A DNA stretch of 6,529 bases. Origin: Coriobacteriales bacterium (GTDB taxonomy: Bacteria > Actinomycetota > Coriobacteriia > Coriobacteriales > UBA8131). The notes beneath the pieces are model-generated. The model was not told the origin of the DNA. It did no database searches and saw nothing but the letters and a program-made list of their open reading frames with translations. Each line of letters starts with the position of its first letter. Positions within the stretch are counted from its first letter, which is position 1. The position numbers and the translations under genes were made by a program. Location of the stretch: positions 1 to 6,529 of the forward strand of contig JAITUO010000108.1 in the NCBI GenBank assembly GCA_031286245.1, given 5' to 3'. This document shows positions 1 to 5,122 of the stretch, in pieces.

Positions 1-32
1 CTCAACAATACTTGTTTTTGGCTTTGTGGCCT

Positions 33-87
33 TGTCATTGGCTGTCATTGGCTTTCGCTTGGCTTTGGCTTGTCATTGGCTTTCGCT
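33..87. repeat. Short direct repeat, 28-bp period
   Basis: The 17-mer TGTCATTGGCTTTCGCT occurs at 43-59 and again at 71-87, exactly 28 bp apart. A partial third copy (TGTCATTGGCT) lies at 33-43. The intervening bases are variations on TTGGCTT, so this is a small degenerate tandem array, probably produced by replication slippage. It is not a CRISPR: the units are short, contiguous and have no distinct spacers. The array may continue to the left of the window. Confidence 0.65.
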
Positions 88-125
88 AATCTTCATGGAA
101 TGCTAGCCACAAAAGAACGAAATAT

Positions 126-245
126 TAGTACGAAATGGCGCTTACGTACGATTTGAATCAGGAATTTGGCCTCAAAATGAGCCGAAAAGCCTGGTATTCG
201 ATGGAATTAGGCCGTCAAATCGTACGTAAGGACCATTTCGTACTA
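126..245. mobile_element. TA-bounded inverted repeat, MITE-like
   Basis: Arms at 126-154 and 217-245 are reverse complements over 29 bp with only two adjacent mismatches (CG at 139-140 against TC when the right arm is reversed). The outermost bases on both sides form TA. The 62-bp centre has no open frame but carries an internal direct repeat, GGAATTTGGCC (161-171) and GGAATTAGGCC (203-213). A short structured element with terminal inverted repeats and TA ends fits a non-autonomous element moved by an IS630/Tc1-mariner type transposase, because that superfamily duplicates TA. The mobile interpretation is inference, and a large cruciform or RNA hairpin of other origin is possible. Other copies in the genome would settle it. 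Confidence 0.5.
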
Positions 246-389
246 TTTTTAATCGATTCTATGGCACGGTACTCGTTTTGGCAGTGTTTGGGCAGTGTTT
301 AGGCTTGATTGACATTGGAAGTGCTAAATCCGACTTAGCCTGACAGACTGAGCGCTGGTGCGGCTGCGCTTGGCTTGGCAATTCCCCTC

Positions 390-418
390 TTGACAATCTC
401 ACACTCTTCTTTGACAAT
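390..418 (+). promoter_or_regulatory. Candidate promoter of the tetR-oxidoreductase operon
   Basis: A perfect -35 box TTGACA at 390-395 is followed after 17 bp by GACAAT at 413-418, which matches four of six -10 consensus bases. A second perfect TTGACA lies at 411-416, 21 bp downstream. It could pair with TTCAAT at 432-437, though that spacer is only 15 bp. Both choices place RNA polymerase over or beside the palindrome at 418-439, so a bound repressor would block initiation. Which box is used cannot be decided by eye. Confidence 0.5.
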
Positions 419-439
419 CATTGAATACTGATTCAATGA
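418..439. promoter_or_regulatory. Palindromic operator, probably bound by the TetR regulator
   Basis: Perfect 9-bp arms TCATTGAAT (418-426) and ATTCAATGA (431-439) flank the centre ACTG, giving a 22-bp palindrome 14 bp before the regulator's start codon. A further half-site ATTCAAT (446-452) sits immediately before the ATG, between it and the ribosome binding site. Palindromes of this size next to a tetR gene are the usual autoregulatory sites of the family. The TGAAT/ATTCA half-sites resemble the operator described for the acyl-CoA-responsive FadR of Bacillus subtilis, but the shared core is too short to infer the ligand. Confidence 0.65.
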
Positions 440-452
440 ATGGAGATTCAAT

Positions 453-1034
453 ATGGGAACTCGTCAACAACAGAAAGCAAAGCGACGGCAGGATATCTTA
501 GAAACTGCCCTTGATCTCTTTATCACCAAGGGCTATTCCGATACCAGAATCAGCGATATTGCTGAAAAGGCTGGAATGAGTATGGGTCTGATGTTTTATT
601 ACTTTGAATCCAAGGCCAAGCTATATGAAGAACTGGTGCGCATCGGTATCAGTGGACCACTTTCAATGCTTCAGATCGATTCAAGTGAGCCGCTGGGCTT
701 CTTTGAGGCTGCGGCCGGTTTTATCCTCAAAATACTGAACGAAAACTCGTTTAGCGCAAAGATGTTCGTATTGATGGAGCAAGCCGGTTTTACCGCAGCA
801 ATTCCCGAGACGGTGCAAGAACAGCTCAAAGAACTAAACATCCTCGAGGCTACGGTACCGATCATCGAAGCCGGGCAGGCTTGCGGCCAGATTCGCGACG
901 GTGACCCACTTGCCCTGTCCGTACTTTTCTGGCAGGCCCTGACCGGAGTCGCCCTGCTCAAAGCCTTGCATCCCAACACCCCTGTCCCCGAGCCCGAATG
1001 GCTCATTGATTGTCTGAGGAGGAAACAAGCATGA
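453..1034 (+). CDS. TetR/AcrR-family transcriptional regulator
   Basis: This 193-residue protein has the usual length and layout of a TetR-family homodimeric repressor. The N-terminal DNA-binding domain runs from about residue 9 to 58: a first helix with DILETALDLF (14-23), a helix-turn-helix around ISDIAEKAGMSMG (33-45), and the family signature MFYYFESKAKLY (47-58) in place of the common LYYHFKSKEEL. Residues from about 70 onward form the helical ligand-binding and dimerisation part, which is too variable to give the ligand. The ATG at 453 is supported by GGAG at 442-445, seven bases upstream. The gene overlaps the oxidoreductase by four bases (ATGA), so the two are translationally coupled. 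The palindrome at 418-439 points to autoregulation of the operon. The family call is firm; the inducer is unknown. Confidence 0.93.
   Translation: MGTRQQQKAKRRQDILETALDLFITKGYSDTRISDIAEKAGMSMGLMFYYFESKAKLYEELVRIGISGPLSMLQIDSSEPLGFFEAAAGFILKILNENSFSAKMFVLMEQAGFTAAIPETVQEQLKELNILEATVPIIEAGQACGQIRDGDPLALSVLFWQALTGVALLKALHPNTPVPEPEWLIDCLRRKQA
1017..1022 (+). promoter_or_regulatory. Ribosome binding site that fixes the oxidoreductase start
   Basis: AGGAGG lies inside the last codons of the TetR gene, eight bases before the ATG at 1031. It argues against the longer TTG-initiated reading from 1010. Confidence 0.85.
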
Positions 1035-2512
1035 CTAAGAAGGTTGTTATCATTGGTGGCGGCATCGCAGGCCTCAGCGCAGGAATCTATGCTTTGCGCT
1101 CCGGTTTTGACGTCACAATCCTGGAGGGCCACAGCAAAGCCGGCGGTAATTGCACGTCCTGGCGGCGCGGTGGCTACCTGTTCGAAGGCGGTATGCATTG
1201 GTTAACTGGATCTAACCCGAACGAGCCTTTGAACAAGCTCTGGCGGACTGTCGGTGCGCTGGACGACCAGGTAGTTATTCACTATCCAGAACCCTATTTC
1301 ACCTTAGATTATCAAGGTATGCCGATTAGTTTATTCCGTAATGTGGATAAAACCGAGCATCATCTGATTGCCATATCTCCCGAAGACGAAAAGGTGATCA
1401 GAGAGCTATGTAAATCGGTGCGGAAAGTGCAGGGCCTGACTCTTCCAGTGATTGATCTGAAAGGGGTCAGAACAACCAATAAACAAAGCATGCCTTTGTC
1501 GATGATATTCACTGGGATATCGATGCTAAGTCTGATGAACTCGCTATCAAAAACTCCACAAAGTGAATATATCAACCGTTTTAAGCATGCGGGAATCCGT
1601 GATCTGCTGTATTCCAATTCAAATGCGGAGTCTGGCATGCTGCCTCTGATATTTACCCTGGGGGTGTTGACTCGCGGAGACGGCGGCTTTCCCGAAGGCG
1701 GTTCCCTACCCTTCGTCGAGCGGATCGTTAATACCTATCTAGCCGGCGGCGGTGAGCTCTTATTGCGCAGCCGGGCAGATCAGGTGATCATTGAGAATAA
1801 TCAAGCAGTCGGTGTCAGTTTCGGTGATCGGCAACTACCCTGTGATGCTGTCATCGTCACAGCTGACACCATGGCAGTCAACTCACTGTTTGAGCAACCG
1901 CTACAAGCAGACTGGCTTGATACGATGCAAAACAGCACCAAACCGACGATGGTGACTTTGGTCTCGTTGGGGGTTAACGCAGACCTCAGTCAGTATCCAC
2001 GTGGTTATGTCTTCAAGCCTCAAAACCCTATCCGACTCGCTGATCAAGAGTATCAGTGTTTATCGGTTAACAACTACTCTGGTGACCAATTCTACTCACC
2101 ACCGGGTAAAACAGCATTGACGATCCATCTGGGTGGAGACACCTATGACTTCTGGAAGCAGGCCAAGCAGAATGGTAGCTATTTGGAGGCAAAAGAGAAA
2201 ATTGCTGCTGCGGTGATACAAGCTCTGGCAACCCAGATCCCCGAGGTTGATGGCAAAGTCGAGGTCATTGATGTAGCAACGCCACTGACCTACGAACGAT
2301 ACCTGGGCAACTGGCGAGGCTCCTGGATGACGGAAATGACTTCAGGTATGAAGATGCAGAATTATCCAGCTGTTATCGAAGGCTTGGCAGGATTGTATTT
2401 TGCCGGCCAGCGTATGCAACCACCCGGCGGCTTACCGGTAGCGTTATTAAGTGGTCGGACTGCCGTGCAATACCTCTGCCGAGATACAGATACCATGTTC
2501 GTCAGCGACTGA
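1031..2512 (+). CDS. FAD-dependent oxidoreductase, phytoene desaturase/carotenoid isomerase/retinol saturase superfamily
   Basis: The protein has 493 residues. It opens with a beta-strand and the Rossmann dinucleotide motif GGGIAG (9-14), with the acidic residue E32 ending the second strand. A conserved AGGN...GGYLFEGGMHWLTG stretch follows (37-60). Near the C-terminus are ATPLTYERYLGNWRGSW (416-432) and the FAD-closing motif YFAGQRMQPPGGLP (456-469). This pattern belongs to the CrtI/CrtISO/RetSat-like amine-oxidase fold, whose members dehydrogenate, isomerise or reduce polyene and other lipid chains. No membrane segment is evident. The ATG at 1031 is chosen because AGGAGG at 1017-1022 lies eight bases upstream and the ATGA overlap couples it to tetR. 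An in-frame TTG at 1010 would put that binding site inside the gene. No other isoprenoid gene is in view, so a carotenoid substrate is unproven; an unsaturated fatty acid or other lipid is equally possible. Confidence 0.85.
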   Translation: MTKKVVIIGGGIAGLSAGIYALRSGFDVTILEGHSKAGGNCTSWRRGGYLFEGGMHWLTGSNPNEPLNKLWRTVGALDDQVVIHYPEPYFTLDYQGMPISLFRNVDKTEHHLIAISPEDEKVIRELCKSVRKVQGLTLPVIDLKGVRTTNKQSMPLSMIFTGISMLSLMNSLSKTPQSEYINRFKHAGIRDLLYSNSNAESGMLPLIFTLGVLTRGDGGFPEGGSLPFVERIVNTYLAGGGELLLRSRADQVIIENNQAVGVSFGDRQLPCDAVIVTADTMAVNSLFEQPLQADWLDTMQNSTKPTMVTLVSLGVNADLSQYPRGYVFKPQNPIRLADQEYQCLSVNNYSGDQFYSPPGKTALTIHLGGDTYDFWKQAKQNGSYLEAKEKIAAAVIQALATQIPEVDGKVEVIDVATPLTYERYLGNWRGSWMTEMTSGMKMQNYPAVIEGLAGLYFAGQRMQPPGGLPVALLSGRTAVQYLCRDTDTMFVSD

Positions 2513-2571
2513 TTGGCTGGGGTGTGAGGCTGACAATCACTGGTTCGTGCGACATCAGGATTTCATTTAGC

Positions 2572-2590
2572 GAAGCGGCGAAGCCGCTTC
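2572..2590. repeat. Perfect 8-bp hairpin, first of a pair
   Basis: GAAGCGGC (2572-2579) and GCCGCTTC (2583-2590) pair perfectly around a GAA triloop, 59 bp after the oxidoreductase stop codon. No run of T follows. It could be part of a bidirectional or Rho-assisted 3' end that stabilises the operon transcript, or a REP-like unit. Confidence 0.6.
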
Positions 2591-2591
2591 T

Positions 2592-2618
2592 GTCGCGCAA
2601 GCCTTAAGCTTGCGCGAC
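2592..2618. terminator. Perfect 11-bp hairpin, second of a pair, possible operon 3' end
   Basis: GTCGCGCAAGC (2592-2602) and GCTTGCGCGAC (2608-2618) pair perfectly around CTTAA, one base after the preceding hairpin. The stem is GC-rich and stable, and its place 80 bp past the last gene of the operon suits transcript termination or protection. No U-tract follows on either strand, so it is not a canonical intrinsic terminator. The paired arrangement also resembles intergenic REP/BIME-like repeats. Confidence 0.45.
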
Positions 2619-2678
2619 TCTAATGTTGGTCTGTTGCCAGCCATGTTTGCAATTCCTTCGCGTTTAGGGCTCTCTGAT

Positions 2679-2709
2679 TTGACTTCCTTGCGGTTATATA
2701 GCCTATAAA
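2679..2709 (+). promoter_or_regulatory. Possible promoter aimed at the 43-bp inverted repeat
   Basis: TTGACT (2679-2684) and TATAAA (2704-2709) each match five of six consensus bases, but the 19-bp spacer is longer than ideal. Initiation about seven bases after the -10 box would fall at the first bases of the inverted-repeat arm, so the transcript would begin with the foldback. This is prediction only. Confidence 0.3.
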
Positions 2710-2714
2710 TTGGC

Positions 2715-2911
2715 AATCCTGGGAATTTCGGAGTTTTTGCCGGAAATCGGCTCTCATGTATGGCTGTTTGACCAATAATACAGCTCCAGGTTTTCTCCAC
2801 AATTTAAAATCGCAGGTAGACGACTTGCAACAAAATTCCATAAGTGTGAAATCGATAGAGAACTATAAATGAGAGCCGATTTCCGGCAAAAACTCCGAAA
2901 TTCCCAGGATT
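2715..2911. repeat. Perfect 43-bp inverted repeat around a 111-nt spacer
   Basis: The arm at 2715-2757 (AATCCTGGGAATTTC at its outer end, CGGCTCTCAT at its inner end) is the exact reverse complement of 2869-2911. After one mismatch, a few more pairs extend the stem inward. The 111-nt centre (2758-2868) is AT-rich and holds no credible gene. I see no clean target-site duplication, although TTGG occurs just outside both arms. It may be a MITE-like element, the remnant of two oppositely oriented insertion-sequence ends, or the template of a long hairpin RNA. The perfection of the arms shows they are recent, kept alike by selection or conversion, or an assembly artefact. Confidence 0.85.
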
Positions 2912-2992
2912 TGGATGTAATAGGATGTAATGCACACCATTGCAGTAAACCACCCGTTTGCACATCATGCTGAGAATTAGTCACATTTTGCA

Positions 2993-3021
2993 TTGACTCA
3001 AGGTCTTCTCCACACTAATAT
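2993..3021 (+). promoter_or_regulatory. Promoter of the surface-protein gene
   Basis: TTGACT at 2993-2998 (five of six) and TAATAT at 3016-3021 (four of six) are separated by the optimal 17 bp. Initiation near 3028 would give a leader of about 130 nt before the ATG at 3161. That leader begins with a small hairpin GGCG/CGCC around ACAA (3029-3040) and carries a direct repeat of GGATCG (3076-3081, 3087-3092). I do not recognise it as a known riboswitch class. Confidence 0.5.
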
Positions 3022-3160
3022 GAACCAAGGCGACAACGCCGATACAGGAGGACATCAGGGAGAGGTATTATCCACGGATCGAACAGGGATCGCCAAGGCT
3101 GGCTCATCAGTCAAAACCCCGGATTGACCTCAGACAAACCGCGCGCTGGAAGGATTCATT

Positions 3161-4864
3161 ATGCGGACTAGAAACAAGCTGCTGCCGGTATTTCTCTCGT
3201 TGGTGTTGGCTATGGCTTTCTTTGTCGCCATGCCAATGGCAGCCGATGCCCTGACGGTGACAGAAATTGATGCGGATAATGTGTCTGTGCAGATCACGGG
3301 CACTGACCCGGTCGCAGATATCGCCGAAGTCGTTGATGATCTGCTGAACGGAACAGACAACAGCGGTTTGAACCCTACCAATAAAATGTATGAGAATGTC
3401 GTTGTCTTAGGCAGTAAAACGAATGCTGATGTGACTCTGAGTCTGGAAATCCCGGAAGACCAGACGGTGACCTGGCAGGCTGCATACACTACTGATGCGC
3501 CGATCGCCAGCGCTCTGTTCGAAGTGTCTGGTGATGGAGTGTTTATCGTCAACAATACAACAATCAGTGCAAAGGGAGAAGACCAGGTCATTGCTGCTCC
3601 AGGCTCTGTGATCAATCTGTCTGATTGTGAGCTTACTGCTGAAGCTGGAATTGTGATCGAAGCTCAGTCTGTCATTGTTATCGCAGATAGCCAGGTGAAA
3701 CTCAGCAATGACGGCAGCGCAGACCCGGTGCTCAAAACTGAGGACTCCACCTATGTTGAAAATGCACAGCTGACTGTTTTTGGAAACATCGAATCCATTC
3801 AGTATGGAGTTGTAGTCGGTGGAGACGCGGTAGTAACGATCAACGGTAATATAACTGCTGGCTGGCATTCAGTCTACTCATGGGGATACACAGACCTTAC
3901 TGTCAATGGAAATCTGTCCGCAAAATGGCGAGGTGTTTACGCCTGGGGCGGTGGAGACGTAACTATCAATGGTGATATTGAGTCTTTATCAGTAGGTGTC
4001 ACTGTTCATGACTGGGTTACTGTAAACGTCACTGGGAATATCACTTCAATAAACAGCGATGGTGTAACCGCTGACAACGAATCGGTATTGAATATCGATG
4101 GTTCAATTGTGGCAAGACTTGATGGAGTTTATGTTATCAATGAATCTGTGGTGACTGTTACAGGGTCAATAACATCAGAGTCTGATGGAGTTCTAGCCAA
4201 AAATGGATCAGAAGTAACTGTCTCTGGAGGTATTACGACAAACAATAGTGGAGTCGAAGCCCTGGACGGTTCGATTGTCAAAGTCGAAGGTGATGTTACT
4301 ACTCAAGGCGACATTATTGCTGAGAGTGGCTCGATTATCGAGATTCTTGGGAATGTCTCTTTGACTGGACCACTATCAAGTGTCATAGCCACTGACAGCG
4401 ATTTGACGATTGGTGGTAATCTAGTTGTTTCTGGTCTGAATGATGACGGGTATTACGCTCTGTTTAGTTTTGACGATGGCATGGTTTGGATCAAGGGCAA
4501 CGTCTCTTCAAATATGAATGGGGTGTTAGCAGGGAACGATTCGACTGTGATCATCGATGGTGAGCTGACTGCTCCGCTTATCTATATCACATTTAACAAC
4601 GATGATATGGATCCACTAAACTTGAATAAAAGTGGCTATTTCGTCCCGACTACCAGAGCCGGATACTTCACCTACACTGATGGCCTCAACTATGTCTGGA
4701 TAGCAGACAATACAGTACCTACCACTCCGACTACCCCGACTACCCCGACTACGCCAGCAACTGGAGACAGCCTCGGCTTGTTGGGTTGGTTAAGTGTAGC
4801 TTTCTCGCTCCTGGCAGCTGGCTTGATATTAACTCGGCGGCAGATGCTGCTGACTGCAAGATGA
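3161..4864 (+). CDS. Secreted beta-helix repeat surface protein with sortase-like anchor
   Basis: The protein has 567 residues. A signal peptide (1-30) has basic MRTRNK, a hydrophobic core and a likely cut after ADA. Residues 31-203 look like a beta-rich cap. From about 204 to 470 there are roughly twelve coils, mostly exactly 21 residues, each starting with an alternating strand such as LTVFGNI, VTINGNI, LTVNGNL, VTVTGSI or VWIKGNV, then a turn and GV. This is the pattern of a right-handed parallel beta-helix as in adhesins and polysaccharide-binding proteins. A TTP linker (521-532) leads to TPATGD (531-536), a hydrophobic segment (about 538-558) and RR: a cell-wall sorting signal with T in place of the L of LPXTG. 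The start is supported by GGAAGG at 3148-3153, seven bases upstream. No catalytic residues are identifiable; adhesion is inference. The repeats are diverged, so the expansion is old. Confidence 0.85.
   Translation: MRTRNKLLPVFLSLVLAMAFFVAMPMAADALTVTEIDADNVSVQITGTDPVADIAEVVDDLLNGTDNSGLNPTNKMYENVVVLGSKTNADVTLSLEIPEDQTVTWQAAYTTDAPIASALFEVSGDGVFIVNNTTISAKGEDQVIAAPGSVINLSDCELTAEAGIVIEAQSVIVIADSQVKLSNDGSADPVLKTEDSTYVENAQLTVFGNIESIQYGVVVGGDAVVTINGNITAGWHSVYSWGYTDLTVNGNLSAKWRGVYAWGGGDVTINGDIESLSVGVTVHDWVTVNVTGNITSINSDGVTADNESVLNIDGSIVARLDGVYVINESVVTVTGSITSESDGVLAKNGSEVTVSGGITTNNSGVEALDGSIVKVEGDVTTQGDIIAESGSIIEILGNVSLTGPLSSVIATDSDLTIGGNLVVSGLNDDGYYALFSFDDGMVWIKGNVSSNMNGVLAGNDSTVIIDGELTAPLIYITFNNDDMDPLNLNKSGYFVPTTRAGYFTYTDGLNYVWIADNTVPTTPTTPTTPTTPATGDSLGLLGWLSVAFSLLAAGLILTRRQMLLTAR
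4721..4756 (+). repeat. 9-bp minisatellite coding the TTP linker
   Basis: Four tandem units of ACYACYCCG type encode (TTP)4 between the beta-helix and the sorting signal. Units two and three are identical (ACTACCCCG); the outer units differ slightly. Copy number can change by slippage without breaking the frame, which would alter how far the helical domain stands off the wall. Confidence 0.75.
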
Positions 4865-4882
4865 CTCGGCGACAGATGCTGC
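4832..4882 (+). repeat. Imperfect tandem duplication at the 3' end of the surface-protein gene
   Basis: The 19-mer ACTCGGCGGCAGATGCTGC (4832-4850) recurs with one change at 4864-4882, 32 bp further on. The first copy encodes the basic tail TRRQML. The second, beginning at the stop codon and shifted one frame, would read MTRRQMLRA then stop from an ATG at 4861. A 32-bp duplication with frame change therefore seems to have rewritten the end of the gene. Confidence 0.7.
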
Positions 4883-4941
4883 GAGCTTGAAGACGGTGAT
4901 AACTAAGTTGCCAAGCTAACACCAACGACATATATTTACAC

Positions 4942-4973
4942 AAGTCGGGCTCACGCAACAGTGAGCCCGACTT
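4942..4973 (+). terminator. Terminator-like hairpin after the surface-protein gene
   Basis: AAGTCGGGCTCAC (4942-4954) and GTGAGCCCGACTT (4961-4973) form a perfect 13-bp stem with the hexaloop GCAACA. It begins 77 bases after the stop codon, where a terminator is expected. The AA...TT edges of the stem give a short U pair, but no longer U-tract follows, so termination may be inefficient or Rho-assisted. Confidence 0.65.
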
Positions 4974-4999
4974 AGTGATTCAACAGGTTATAGTATAGT
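4972..4999 (+). promoter_or_regulatory. Weak candidate promoter of the EF-G-like gene
   Basis: Two overlapping copies of TATAGT (4989-4994 and 4994-4999) make a good -10 region. The best -35 in range is TTAGTG (4972-4977), which shares little with the consensus and begins within the last bases of the hairpin stem. The gene has a strong ribosome binding site and needs its own promoter if the hairpin upstream terminates transcription. Confidence 0.3.
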
Positions 5000-5085
5000 G
5001 TTACGACATGTCTTTTGCGGTGCCAAACGGCTGTCAGCCGCATTTCGGTCTAGTTATCCATACCGATCCAGCTCCCCGTTTTGGC

Positions 5086-5114
5086 CCCTTTTGTACGCCA
5101 TCCATACAAGGAGG
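5086..5114 (+). promoter_or_regulatory. Strong ribosome binding site that can pair with its own leader
   Basis: AAGGAGG (5108-5114) stands eight bases before the ATG at 5123 and is a full Shine-Dalgarno match. The leader at 5086-5095 can pair with 5105-5114: five Watson-Crick pairs (TTGTA with TACAA), two G-U pairs, one mismatch and two G-C pairs, around a 9-nt loop. This fold would mask the binding site, so translation may be controlled. The site itself is certain; the fold is modest and unproven. Confidence 0.5.
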
Positions 5115-5122
5115 TTTTTTAT

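Larger units (their letters stand above)
1..452. other. Non-coding region upstream of the tetR operon
   Basis: No credible gene is visible here on either strand. The stretch holds, in order, a short imperfect repeat rich in TTGGCTT, a TA-bounded inverted repeat of about 120 bp, a duplicated 10-mer (GGCAGTGTTT at 280-289 and 291-300), and the promoter and operator of the downstream TetR gene. The segment from about 301 to 385 shows nothing I can assign. The end of any upstream gene lies outside the window. Confidence 0.7.
2513..3160. other. Structured intergenic region between the oxidoreductase and the surface protein
   Basis: I see no convincing gene in these 648 bp. Open frames on the minus strand of 73 to 79 codons run straight through the inverted repeat and have no recognisable domain. 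The region contains two adjacent hairpins, a possible promoter, a large perfect inverted repeat, a 9-bp tandem repeat (GGATGTAAT at 2913-2921 and 2923-2931), and the promoter and leader of the surface-protein gene. A 14-mer AGGTTTTCTCCACA at 2788-2801 recurs with one change at 3001-3014, inside the spacer of that promoter. Confidence 0.7.
4865..5122. other. Intergenic region between the surface protein and the EF-G-like gene
   Basis: These 258 bp contain the tail of the 3' duplication, a strong terminator-like hairpin (4942-4973), a possible promoter, a short GC-rich hairpin (CGGC/GCCG around TGTCA, 5028-5040), and a leader that can fold over the ribosome binding site of the next gene. No short gene is visible. 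Confidence 0.65.

Noticed and set aside
33..87. Possible CRISPR repeats at the left edge
   Set aside because: The units are short, directly abutting and degenerate, with no unique spacers and no cas genes nearby.
126..245. Possible integron attC site because of the long imperfect palindrome
   Set aside because: The core sites RYYYAAC and GTTRRRY are absent, and no gene cassette or integrase lies beside it.
1010..1030. Upstream TTG start that would extend the oxidoreductase by seven residues
   Set aside because: The Shine-Dalgarno sequence at 1017-1022 would then be inside the coding sequence, and the Rossmann strand begins naturally at MTKKVVIIGG.
671..1198. A 175-codon minus-strand open frame over the tetR gene and the start of the oxidoreductase gene
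   Set aside because: It is antisense to two well-supported genes, has no domain, and its composition follows from the codon bias of the real genes.
2567..2993. Several 73-79 codon open frames on the minus strand through the intergenic region
   Set aside because: They overlap each other in different frames, cross the perfect inverted repeat and hairpins, and show no recognisable domain or clear ribosome binding site.
2788..3014. 14-bp direct repeat AGGTYTTCTCCACA at 2788-2801 and 3001-3014 as a possible regulatory or attachment site
   Set aside because: Only two copies with a mismatch, no associated integrase, and no symmetry; kept as a note in the intergenic entry only.
3090..3121. CTGATGA on the minus strand followed by a GCCA/TGGC stem, resembling a hammerhead ribozyme core
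   Set aside because: The required GAAA after stem II is GATC here, and no cleavage-site stem III with a terminal UH was found. The match is chance.
3407..3868. A 153-codon and an overlapping 161-codon minus-strand frame within the surface-protein gene
   Set aside because: Both are antisense to a gene with signal peptide, repeats and sorting signal, and have no domain evidence.
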